Shown piece by piece: positions 6,920 through 13,782 of a DNA stretch of 13,782 nt. Position 1 is the stretch's first letter. Each line of letters opens with the position of its first letter. This DNA comes from CAWUKT01 sp041565275 (GTDB lineage: Bacteria; Bacteroidota; Bacteroidia; J057; JADKCL01), in assembly GCA_041565275.1 (NCBI GenBank), contig JBFGVE010000075.1, positions 1 to 13,782 on the forward strand. Direction: 5' to 3'. Under the pieces are notes generated by a model, which made no database searches, was not told the DNA's origin, and worked only from the letters and a program-made list of their open reading frames with translations. A program made the translations under genes and the position numbers.

Positions 6920-8452
6920 ATGAAAACCCTTCGGCTCATTCTGGGTGATCAACTCAACCATCAACACCCCTGGCTGGAAGTGGTCAATGATCAGATAACT
7001 TATGTTCTGATGGAGGTTCGTAGTGAAACTGACTACGTTCACCACCACATCCAGAAAGTGACTGCCATCTTCCTTGCTATGCGGGCCTTCGCGAAGCATC
7101 TCGAACAAACCGGTCACCAAGTAAAGTACTTAAGGTTGGACGATGCCGACAACCGGCAGAATTTTCCGGACAACCTGAGTCATCTTCTTAAAACCGAAGG
7201 ATTTGAACGGTTTGAATTTCAACTCCCAGATGAATACCGTCTGGACCAGATCCTGAATGAATTTGCGGCCGGGCTGGATATCAAATATGAGGTTTCTGAC
7301 AGCCATCATTTCCTGACCGAGCGTGAAGAGATGGCCCGGTTTTTCCATGGGAGGAAAACCTACCTAATGGAAAGATTTTACCGAAATATCCGCAAACAGA
7401 CGGGCTACTTAATGGATGGGTTACAACCAGTGACTGGGGAGTGGAATTACGACATCGAAAACCGCAACAAGTACAAAGGAGAGGCTCCGGTACCGGAATT
7501 CCCATGGGTCTCACACGATGCCTCTGCAGTATGCGATCTGCTGGAAGCAAATGGAGTAAGGACAATTGGAAAGATGAAAAATCTAATCCTTCCTTGGGCG
7601 GTCACCCGTCAAGAAGGATTAGAGTGGCTAGATTTTTTTTGCACCCATCTGCTTCCCCACTTTGGAAAGTTTCAGGATGCCATGTCTTCCGATTATGATT
7701 TCCTTTTCCACGCCCGGCTTTCTTTCCTTATGAACGTCAAACTACTTTCTCCCACCGAAGTGGTGCAAGCGGCCGAAGCCAAATGGCGAGAAGACCCAGA
7801 AAAGTATGGAATTGCCCAGGTGGAAGGTTTCATCCGCCAAATTATCGGATGGCGCGAATACATGAGAGGCATCTACTGGGCCAAAATGCCGAAATTTGCG
7901 TTGCACAATTATTTTGGTCACTCGGCTGGTTTGCCCAGTTGGTTTTGGACCGGGCAAACTAGAATGAAATGTCTGAGCGAATCTATCCATAACTCCCTTG
8001 ACCATGCCTATGCCCATCATATTCAACGACTAATGGTGATCGGGAACTTCAGCCTGCTGCTAGGAGTTGATCCAGATGAGATCAACGCTTGGTTCCTTGG
8101 CATTTATATCGATGCATTTGAGTGGGTTGAAATTACCAACACTCGAGGAATGAGCCAATATGCCGATGGAGGCATTGTCGGAAGTAAGCCCTATGTTGCC
8201 AGTGCTAACTACATCAATAAGATGAGTGATTACTGCAAAGGATGTCACTACAAGAAGAGTGACAAAGTGGGAGAACAGGCTTGTCCCTTCAACAGCCTGT
8301 ACTGGGATTTCTACGAACGCCACCGCAGCCTATTGGAAAATAATCCTCGCATCGGCATGGTCTATCGCACCTGGGATCGGATCGAATATGGTAAAAAAGT
8401 CGCCCTGCTTGAGCGGGCTTCCTTTTGCAAAACAAATGTGGAAATCCTATGA
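6920..8452 (+). CDS. phrB: Iron-sulfur bacterial cryptochrome/(6-4) photolyase (FeS-BCP, PhrB type)
   Basis: This group repairs (6-4) photoproducts with light using FAD, a lumazine antenna and a [4Fe-4S] cluster. The 510-residue protein opens MKTLRLILGDQL, as in the PhrB/CryPro family. The four expected cluster cysteines are present at 351, 439, 442 and 455; the last three are in DYCKGCHYK and EQACPFN. By my recollection Agrobacterium PhrB uses 350, 438, 441 and 454, an offset of one. Further family segments are GFIRQIIGWREYMRG (303-317), HNSLDHAYAHHIQRLM (357-372) and EITNTRGMSQYADGG (404-418). The ATG at 6920 sits 8 nt after the CryDASH stop; the in-frame ATG at 6857 would overlap CryDASH by 56 nt and adds non-family residues. 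Its TGA overlaps the next start as ATGA. Confidence 0.92.
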   Translation: MKTLRLILGDQLNHQHPWLEVVNDQITYVLMEVRSETDYVHHHIQKVTAIFLAMRAFAKHLEQTGHQVKYLRLDDADNRQNFPDNLSHLLKTEGFERFEFQLPDEYRLDQILNEFAAGLDIKYEVSDSHHFLTEREEMARFFHGRKTYLMERFYRNIRKQTGYLMDGLQPVTGEWNYDIENRNKYKGEAPVPEFPWVSHDASAVCDLLEANGVRTIGKMKNLILPWAVTRQEGLEWLDFFCTHLLPHFGKFQDAMSSDYDFLFHARLSFLMNVKLLSPTEVVQAAEAKWREDPEKYGIAQVEGFIRQIIGWREYMRGIYWAKMPKFALHNYFGHSAGLPSWFWTGQTRMKCLSESIHNSLDHAYAHHIQRLMVIGNFSLLLGVDPDEINAWFLGIYIDAFEWVEITNTRGMSQYADGGIVGSKPYVASANYINKMSDYCKGCHYKKSDKVGEQACPFNSLYWDFYERHRSLLENNPRIGMVYRTWDRIEYGKKVALLERASFCKTNVEIL

Positions 8453-8595
8453 AACAGGGTCACAAACAAAATCTGCCCTATAAGATATGTCCTGTTTGTG
8501 GATTACCCTTTACCTGGCGTAAAAGATGGAAGAAAAATTGGGAAACGGTACGGTATTGCGGTGAGCGATGCAGACGGAACAGAAACCAGCCTTAG
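8449..8595 (+). CDS. DUF2256 zinc-ribbon-like small protein
   Basis: This 48-residue protein is easy to miss because of its size. ATG at 8449-8451 overlaps the photolyase stop (ATGA), and the frame ends with TAG at 8593-8595. The sequence matches the DUF2256 pattern from memory: LPYKICPVCGLPFTWRKRW, then a Trp, then VRYCGERCRR. Cys14-x2-Cys17 and Cys37-x3-Cys41 form a probable zinc ribbon, and the chain is strongly basic with many Arg and Lys, which would suit binding nucleic acid. DUF2256 genes are known to sit beside photolyase/cryptochrome genes, but their function is undetermined. The 4-nt overlap implies translational coupling to the photolyase. Confidence 0.9.
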   Translation: MKQGHKQNLPYKICPVCGLPFTWRKRWKKNWETVRYCGERCRRNRNQP

Positions 8596-8635
8596 GACAT
8601 GCGAGTTAACAACGTGTAAATACAATCATATTGTT

Positions 8636-8956
8636 ATGGAAGATCTTTTTAAAAAAATTCTCTACGCCAGTGTTGGCCTCGTTTCCACTACTGTAGAAAA
8701 AATTCAATTTTCGGTCGACAAATTAGTTGACGAACAAAAACTCTCACAAGACGAGGGAAAAAAGATCATCGATGATTTGGTAAAGAACACTGAAGTCAAG
8801 CGTGAAGAGTTTGAAAGCAGAATTAGAAACATTGTTGAAGAAGTGATGATCCGATTGAATATTGGTAGCCAATCTCAGATCAAAGACCTCCAGGAACGCT
8901 TGGCCGCTATTGAAGAGAAACTTGGCATAGTAAATAAAGCCGAAGAAGTGAAGTAA
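8636..8956 (+). CDS. Phasin-like coiled-coil protein
   Basis: The 106-residue protein starts MEDLFKKILYASVGLVSTTVEK and ends with a heptad-like stretch LQERLAAIEEKL at 85-96. The amphipathic N-terminal helix, the central KLSQDEGKKIIDDLV segment and the C-terminal coiled coil resemble short PhaF/PhaI-type phasin-family proteins widespread in bacteria. In organisms making polyhydroxyalkanoate these coat granules, but many homologues occur without granule genes and none are seen here. The ATG at 8636 is preferred: an upstream extension to 8498 would overlap DUF2256 in another frame and looks unlike the family. It lies 40 nt after the DUF2256 stop, so read-through from the photolyase unit is possible. 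Confidence 0.7.
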   Translation: MEDLFKKILYASVGLVSTTVEKIQFSVDKLVDEQKLSQDEGKKIIDDLVKNTEVKREEFESRIRNIVEEVMIRLNIGSQSQIKDLQERLAAIEEKLGIVNKAEEVK

Positions 8957-9025
8957 GAACCTCCTTCAACAATAACAACTGCTGTCGAGAATTAAAGCTC
9001 TATTGAGGGTGAGACGAGTAATCCC
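8957..9025. other. Convergent gap between phasin-like gene and icmF
   Basis: Sixty-nine bases separate two converging genes. Only weak, imperfect complementarity is visible (CCTTCAACAATA against TATTGAGGG) and no T-rich intrinsic terminator, so where either transcript ends is unclear. Confidence 0.35.
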
Positions 9026-12000
9026 TTACATATTCCTCCGGTATTGCCCGCCAACCTCATACAAGGCTCGGGTCATCTGGCCCAGCGAACAAACTTTCGA
9101 AGCTTCCATCAGGGCTCCAAACAGATTTTTGTTCTGAATGGCAGCTAGTTGCAATTGGCGCAAAGCATGTTTACCAGATTCATGGTTCCGCTCTTTCAAA
9201 GATTTGATATTCGCGATCTGAAGCTCTTTTTCTTCTTTGGTTGAACGAATGATTTCACTCGGAATTATCGTAGGTGAGCCTTCAGAACTTAGGAAAGTGT
9301 TGACCCCAACGACAGGTAATTCGCCGCTGTGTTTTTGCATCTCATAGTAAAGAGATTCCTCCTGTATCTTAGAACGTTGGTATTGCCGCTCCATGGCGCC
9401 CAGGACACCACCTCGGTCAGTAATCCTCCTGAATTCGGCCAGAACGGCCGATTCGACCAGATCAGTTAATTCTTCAATGATAAACGATCCTTGCATTGGA
9501 TTCTCGTTTTTAGCCAAGCCCAACTCCTTATTGATGATCAGTTGGATCGCCATGGCACGGCGAACTGACTCTTCAGTTGGCGTGGTAATAGCCTCATCGT
9601 AGGCGTTGGTATGCAAGGAATTGCAATTATCGTAGATGGCATAAAGTGCCTGAAGGGTAGTACGGATATCGTTGAATGCGATTTCTTGGGCGTGGAGGGA
9701 CCGGCCACTGGTCTGAATATGGTACTTCAACATCTGTGAGCGTGCCTTGCCCTTGTATTTGTTGCGTATCGCTTTGGCCCAGATACGACGAGCCACCCGG
9801 CCGATCACACTGTATTCAGGATCCATCCCGTTCGAGAAGAAAAAGCTCAGGTTCGGGGCAAACTTATCAATGTTCATGCCTCGGCTTAGGAAATACTCGA
9901 CAAAGGTAAATCCGTTGGCCAGTGTAAAGGCTAATTGGGTAATCGGATTGGCCCCCGCTTCAGCGATGTGATATCCGGAAATAGAGACGGAATAAAAGTT
10001 CCGGACCTTTTTGTCAATAAAGTATTGCTGGATATCTCCCATCATCCGCAACGCGAATTCAGTGGAGAAAATGCAGGTGTTCTGAGCCTGATCTTCTTTA
10101 AGGATATCCGCCTGGACGGTTCCACGGGTGACTGACATAGCTTCCGCCTTGATGCGGGTATAGATATCCGCCGGTAATACCTGGTCTCCGGTAACCCCGA
10201 GAAGCAACAGTCCCAGTCCATTGTTGCCTTCGGGAAGTTCACCAGCATAATGGGGACGCTTAACACCCCTGGCAGCATAGATAGTACTAATCTTAGCATC
10301 AACCTCATCTACAAGACTATTTTCACGGATATACTTTTCACACTGCTGATCAACGGCCGCGTTCATATAAAAGGCAAGGAGCATCGGTGCCGGACCATTA
10401 ATGGTCATGGAAACTGAGGTTGTCTTTTTGCAAAGGTCAAAGCCTGAATAGAGTTTTTTAGCATCATCAAGAGAAGCAATAGATACCCCGGAATTCCCAA
10501 TTTTGCCGTAGACATCAGGGCGGTGACCCGGATCTTCACCGTAAAGCGTGACGGAGTCAAAGGCAGTGCTGAGACGAGCTGCAGACATCCCTAGAGACAC
10601 ATAGTGAAAACGCTTGTTGGTCCGTTCAGGGCCACCTTCACCTGCAAACATGCGAGTAGGATCTTCTCCGGTACGCTTAAATGGGTAGACTCCAGCCGTG
10701 TAGGGAAACTCTCCAGGAACGTTTTCCCGGAGGCTCCAGTTTAGAATTTCACCATAGTCCTGATACCTTGGCAATGCAATCTTGGGAAATTTGGTGTGAG
10801 AAAGGGATTTGACAAAGTTCTCAACTTTGATCTCCTTTCCTCGCACCTCATAAGTGAAATGTTCACTCTGGTACTTTTTAACCTTATCTTCCCAACTGTT
10901 CAGAATGTCTTGGCACTCCGGAGCCAAATGACGCTCTAGGTCAGATTTCATTTCTGTCAACAGCCCAGTGGTATCTTCTTGCCCAAACTGCTCACCCAGG
11001 TGGGCAATAGTTCCTTCCAGATTATATATTTTTCGGGCGATCACACTTTGTTCCTTTACCCATTGCCGGTAACGGTCACTTTCTTCTGCAATCTCAGCTA
11101 GATAACGTACCCGATCCGGGGGAATGATGAAAATTTTCTCGCTCATCTCATCGGTTGCGGTAAATGTCGAGTTCATTTCAATTCCCACTTTTGACTCAAT
11201 CGTATCAATGATTCGGGTATAAAGCTGGTTTGTACCGGGATCATTGAATTGTGAAGCGATGGTCCCAAAGACGGGCATATCATCCGGATTTTTATCCCAG
11301 AGGCCATGGTTGCGTTGGAATTGCTTAGCCACGTCCCGCAATGCATCCAGGGCCCCCCGCTTGTCAAACTTGTTGATAGACACAAAGTCGGCAAAGTCGA
11401 GCATATCGATCTTTTCCAGTTGGGTGGCAGCTCCGTATTCGGGCGTCATCACATAAAGGGCTAGGTCAGCTACTTCGGTGATCTCTGAATCACTTTGTCC
11501 TATTCCAGCAGTTTCAACAATGATCAGATCAAATTGCGCAGCTTTCAGGATTTTGACGGATTCATCCACTGCTTCACTCATAGAGATATTAGCGGCCCGA
11601 GTGGCCATGGAACGCATATACACCCGGTCATTGAAGATGGCATTCATTCGGATACGGTCTCCCAGCAATGCGCCTCCGGTCCGTCGTTTACTTGGATCTA
11701 CGGATAGTACTGCGATGGACTTGTCTTCGAAATCCATCAAGAAACGGCGCACAATTTCATCTGTGAGAGAGGATTTTCCGGCACCACCAGTACCAGTAAT
11801 ACCCAGAACAGGAATAGTGTGGACAGGTTGATGCTTTTCGACAGCATCCATATAGGCATTACCTATGTGAGGGTCATTTTCGACAATGGTAATTATCCGA
11901 GCAATCAGGCCAGGATTTTTCTGAGGCAAGTTTGCCACTGAATCAAGAGAAATACCCTTTGTGTTGGAGTAGTCACAATTCCGGATGACATAGTTGATCA

Positions 12001-12403
12001 TCCCTTGAAGGCCCATGGAGCGGCCATCGTCGGGAGAGAAAATACGGTCAACTCCATATGCATGGAGTTCATTCATTTCAGTTGGCAGAATCGTTCCGCC
12101 GCCACCGCCAAAAATTTTGATATTACTAGCACCTCGTTCCTCCAAAAGATCGTGCATGTACTTGAAATACTCTACATGACCGCCCTGGTATGATGTAATG
12201 GCGATTCCTTGAACGTCTTCTTGGATAGCACAATCAACGATTTCTTGAACGCTTCGGTTATGACCCAAATGAATGATCTCTGCACCAGTCCTTTGCATGA
12301 TTCTACGCATAATGTTGATTGCTGCATCATGTCCATCGAACAAAGAGGCTGCGGTCACGATCCGCACTTTATTGTTGGGAGTGTACGGGGCTTCCTGCTT
12401 CAT
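9026..12403 (-). CDS. icmF: Fused isobutyryl-CoA mutase (IcmF): B12 domain, GTPase chaperone and mutase in one chain
   Basis: IcmF uses adenosylcobalamin to interconvert isobutyryl-CoA and n-butyryl-CoA; its built-in MeaB-like GTPase loads and protects the cofactor. From the ATG at 12403 the protein has 1125 residues in the family order. The B12 domain has SLFDGHDAA (20-28; His25 is the lower cobalt ligand) and GGGGTI (110s region). The G domain has Walker A GITGTGGAGKS (201-211), ETAGIGQSD (297-305) and NKFD (344-347). The mutase barrel starts near 545. Phe586 in RMFAG and Gln774 in AQNTCIF replace the Tyr and Arg of methylmalonyl-CoA mutase, which supports isobutyryl-CoA. GYHIAEAGA carries the conserved His812. 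A TTG at 12436 would add 11 residues but lies inside the -7 box. Confidence 0.93.
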   Translation of the reverse strand: MKQEAPYTPNNKVRIVTAASLFDGHDAAINIMRRIMQRTGAEIIHLGHNRSVQEIVDCAIQEDVQGIAITSYQGGHVEYFKYMHDLLEERGASNIKIFGGGGGTILPTEMNELHAYGVDRIFSPDDGRSMGLQGMINYVIRNCDYSNTKGISLDSVANLPQKNPGLIARIITIVENDPHIGNAYMDAVEKHQPVHTIPVLGITGTGGAGKSSLTDEIVRRFLMDFEDKSIAVLSVDPSKRRTGGALLGDRIRMNAIFNDRVYMRSMATRAANISMSEAVDESVKILKAAQFDLIIVETAGIGQSDSEITEVADLALYVMTPEYGAATQLEKIDMLDFADFVSINKFDKRGALDALRDVAKQFQRNHGLWDKNPDDMPVFGTIASQFNDPGTNQLYTRIIDTIESKVGIEMNSTFTATDEMSEKIFIIPPDRVRYLAEIAEESDRYRQWVKEQSVIARKIYNLEGTIAHLGEQFGQEDTTGLLTEMKSDLERHLAPECQDILNSWEDKVKKYQSEHFTYEVRGKEIKVENFVKSLSHTKFPKIALPRYQDYGEILNWSLRENVPGEFPYTAGVYPFKRTGEDPTRMFAGEGGPERTNKRFHYVSLGMSAARLSTAFDSVTLYGEDPGHRPDVYGKIGNSGVSIASLDDAKKLYSGFDLCKKTTSVSMTINGPAPMLLAFYMNAAVDQQCEKYIRENSLVDEVDAKISTIYAARGVKRPHYAGELPEGNNGLGLLLLGVTGDQVLPADIYTRIKAEAMSVTRGTVQADILKEDQAQNTCIFSTEFALRMMGDIQQYFIDKKVRNFYSVSISGYHIAEAGANPITQLAFTLANGFTFVEYFLSRGMNIDKFAPNLSFFFSNGMDPEYSVIGRVARRIWAKAIRNKYKGKARSQMLKYHIQTSGRSLHAQEIAFNDIRTTLQALYAIYDNCNSLHTNAYDEAITTPTEESVRRAMAIQLIINKELGLAKNENPMQGSFIIEELTDLVESAVLAEFRRITDRGGVLGAMERQYQRSKIQEESLYYEMQKHSGELPVVGVNTFLSSEGSPTIIPSEIIRSTKEEKELQIANIKSLKERNHESGKHALRQLQLAAIQNKNLFGALMEASKVCSLGQMTRALYEVGGQYRRNM

Positions 12404-12433
12404 AAATTTCCAAACTTGAATGATTTGCTGCCG

Positions 12434-12441
12434 CAAATATA
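12434..12441 (-). promoter_or_regulatory. -7 box (TATATTTG) upstream of icmF
   Basis: On the reverse strand TATATTTG matches TAnnTTTG exactly and lies 30 nt before the ATG at 12403, leaving a leader of about 25 nt. No TTG sits at the preferred 19-21 nt upstream; a TTTG ends 15 nt before it. A second match, TAACTTTG, lies at 12464-12457 inside the neighbouring inverted repeat. One of the two is likely the real start, or the gene may need an activator. Confidence 0.5.
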
Positions 12442-12447
12442 ACCATT

Positions 12448-12472
12448 CATGCAGCTCAAAGTTAGCTGCATG
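12448..12472. repeat. Perfect 9-bp inverted repeat upstream of icmF (candidate operator)
   Basis: CATGCAGCT (12448-12456) and AGCTGCATG (12464-12472) are exact reverse complements separated by 7 nt. The repeat lies where the -33 region of the icmF promoter would be, and its loop holds a second -7-like box (TAACTTTG on the reverse strand). The position suggests a dimeric regulator's binding site, possibly one sensing acyl-CoA. It follows the stop of the upstream reverse gene by about 30 nt but lacks a T run, so it is a poor terminator. Confidence 0.6.
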
Positions 12473-12503
12473 CAGAGGAATTAAAGCAGCCTAGATATTG
12501 GCT

Positions 12504-13782
12504 TTATCTAACTTGAGATAAGTCTTCTACCAGTTGAGGGTGATCTTTAACCAAGGAAAGCCCCATGTTCAGGAAGCGGCGTGCTTGTTTTGAATTTTGC
12601 TTTTGGACCCACCAATAATCATACCCAACTCGATGGTAGAAATCTATGAGTTCGTTGTAGTTCTCTCCTCGATTATTCAAGTACTGTAAGTATTTGACGG
12701 GAAAGTTGTCCACTGATCTTCCTTTTTCTTCTTGTTCTAAATAATAGACCTGTTTGTCATTGGTTACTAAAGGGAAAAAACCTTTCAGAACAGCGTTGAT
12801 ATCCCGGTCGAGGGCATAAAAACCACCATGAATCCCGCCCTTGCAGGTAATTGCATCGTGGTAGGTCGGGTGAATTTCCAAAGCACGATTGACATAGGGA
12901 AGAGCTTCGGTCAAGAGTGCGCGCTGTTTTTCGGGATTGGACGTGCCTCCTTTCTTGGCAATGTCCCTATCTTCCACATATTGCTCGTACAGGCTATAGG
13001 CGTAATATTGATTGGCTCTGGCACTGTTAACAGAAACTTTAATAGCTGCTTTGTTCAGGGTATGCTCATTTTCCCAAGCAGGAATCCGTGAAAAGGTTTT
13101 TACCATAAATCCAACGGCCATGATCCCAGCCAGAGTTAATCCTACCTTGGAGGCACCGTTTCTATTCTTCATCGACTGTGGTAATTTTTGGATAAGAAGG
13201 TATGCGATAGCCAAGCAAAAACCTACTGATGGCATGAACAAAAAACGCTCGTTCATAAAAGTGCCGACTGGGAAGAAGATATTAGAGGTGATGGAAATGG
13301 TTAGGAAATAGAATCCGATACAAAATGTGATCACTCTTTCGCGTTTCCATTGCCATATGCCAAAGATGATTAGACTCAGGTTCAGGACCAGCGACAATAG
13401 CACCTGCCAATCCCCCCAACTCATGATTGGAATATGGTAAGGGTAATAGTCGTGGGTCAGGGGGTGCGGCAGAATGGACAATCCCAGATAGCGCCCCATG
13501 GTATAGGCGATGGTAGAAAATTTTTCACTGGTTGTAGACTCAACAAAAGGATTGTTCATCAAAGCGGTAATTTCGTTGCCGGATGACAATAAGTATCCAA
13601 TGACATCAACGCGAATGATCAGGTACAAGATGGTAGCTCCCACCAAGGGTCCAACAACACTTAGATAGCGCTTGGTGCGAATTTTGGTAAACAGAACCAT
13701 GGCCAGTGGGATCACACCGAGAAAAGTCAGTGTATTTTCTTTGGCAAGAACACCCAAGAAGAAGCAGATTGAGACCAGTATG
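12504..13782 (-). CDS. Multi-pass membrane protein with TPR-like tail, TMTC/DUF1736-like (5' end cut by window)
   Basis: The frame is open to the right edge (codons read on past 13757 as ILVSICFFLG), so the N terminus is missing; the TTG at 13757 is only an internal Leu. Several hydrophobic helices follow (TFLGVIPLAMVLF, VGPLVGATILYLIIRV, VLLSLVLNLSLIIFGIW, FCIGFYFLTISI, FCLAIAYLLI). The motifs LAKENTLTF and MNERFLFMPSVGF resemble the SKE and ER-LYMPS motifs of TMTC/DUF1736 membrane glycosyltransferases of the GT-C fold. After a last helix near GLTLAGIMAVGFMV comes a soluble part of about 190 residues with TPR-like character (ALLTEALPYVNRALEIHPTYHDA). It probably acts at the inner membrane, perhaps in protein O-glycosylation, but the catalytic N-terminal loop is outside the window. 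Confidence 0.7.
   Translation of the reverse strand, partial: ILVSICFFLGVLAKENTLTFLGVIPLAMVLFTKIRTKRYLSVVGPLVGATILYLIIRVDVIGYLLSSGNEITALMNNPFVESTTSEKFSTIAYTMGRYLGLSILPHPLTHDYYPYHIPIMSWGDWQVLLSLVLNLSLIIFGIWQWKRERVITFCIGFYFLTISITSNIFFPVGTFMNERFLFMPSVGFCLAIAYLLIQKLPQSMKNRNGASKVGLTLAGIMAVGFMVKTFSRIPAWENEHTLNKAAIKVSVNSARANQYYAYSLYEQYVEDRDIAKKGGTSNPEKQRALLTEALPYVNRALEIHPTYHDAITCKGGIHGGFYALDRDINAVLKGFFPLVTNDKQVYYLEQEEKGRSVDNFPVKYLQYLNNRGENYNELIDFYHRVGYDYWWVQKQNSKQARRFLNMGLSLVKDHPQLVEDLSQVR

Noticed and set aside
8498..8635. 46-residue N-terminal extension of the phasin-like protein
   Set aside because: It overlaps DUF2256 in another frame and is out-of-frame translation of that gene for most of its length; the product looks complete from 8636.
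12404..12436. TTG start adding 11 residues to IcmF
   Set aside because: The TTG is the last three bases of the -7 box TATATTTG, and the ATG at 12403 gives the usual short lead into the B12 domain.
1..13782. CRISPR array, insertion sequence or toxin-antitoxin pair
   Set aside because: No regularly spaced direct repeats, transposase or paired small genes of that kind were seen on either strand.

Overview
The window looks like chromosomal DNA of a Bacteroidota bacterium, possibly a Saprospiria- or Cytophagia-like marine or environmental lineage. The phylum is inferred from promoters with the Bacteroidota primary-sigma pattern (TTG, 20-nt spacer, TAnnTTTG) before gapA and tRNA-Glu, a matching -7 box before the mutase gene, little purine-rich ribosome-binding sequence before most starts, and protein types common in that phylum. 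The lineage below phylum is a guess. No insertion sequence, phage gene, integrase or CRISPR array is visible. The genes are intact except for the two cut by the window edges.

Layout, left to right. The 3' end of an unidentified gene (1-195) is followed by a forward block for a two-subunit transketolase (N part 288-1145, C part 1161-2117) and a small unknown gene (2135-2413). Facing it is the reverse-strand glycolytic pair gapA (start 4771) and pgk (start 3704), driven by a clear promoter at 4819-4849. Transketolase, GAPDH and phosphoglycerate kinase share the glyceraldehyde-3-phosphate node of central carbon metabolism. Divergently, a tRNA-Glu(UUC) has its own promoter (4929-4959), an unusually structured 3' trailer and an intrinsic terminator (5160-5197).

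After about 290 bases without a gene comes a forward light-dependent DNA-repair cassette: a cryptochrome-DASH photolyase (5485-6912), an iron-sulfur (6-4)-type photolyase with all four cluster cysteines (6920-8452), and a 48-residue zinc-ribbon DUF2256 protein (8449-8595) whose start overlaps the photolyase stop as ATGA. A short phasin-like coiled-coil protein (8636-8956) follows in the same direction.

The right third is on the reverse strand. It holds a fused cobalamin-dependent acyl-CoA mutase of the IcmF type (B12 domain, MeaB-like GTPase, mutase barrel), whose active-site residues point to isobutyryl-CoA rather than methylmalonyl-CoA. A -7 promoter box and a perfect 9-bp inverted repeat lie just upstream. 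Beyond it, running off the right edge, is a multi-pass membrane protein with a TPR-like tail that resembles the TMTC/DUF1736 glycosyltransferases.

The most notable points are the compact CryDASH / FeS-photolyase / DUF2256 / phasin-like cassette with its structured upstream region, the stem-loop that competes with the tRNA-Glu acceptor end, and the promoter/operator architecture of the IcmF gene. Nothing here is clearly a wholly new system. The DUF2256 protein, of unknown function and tied to photolyases, is the best lead.
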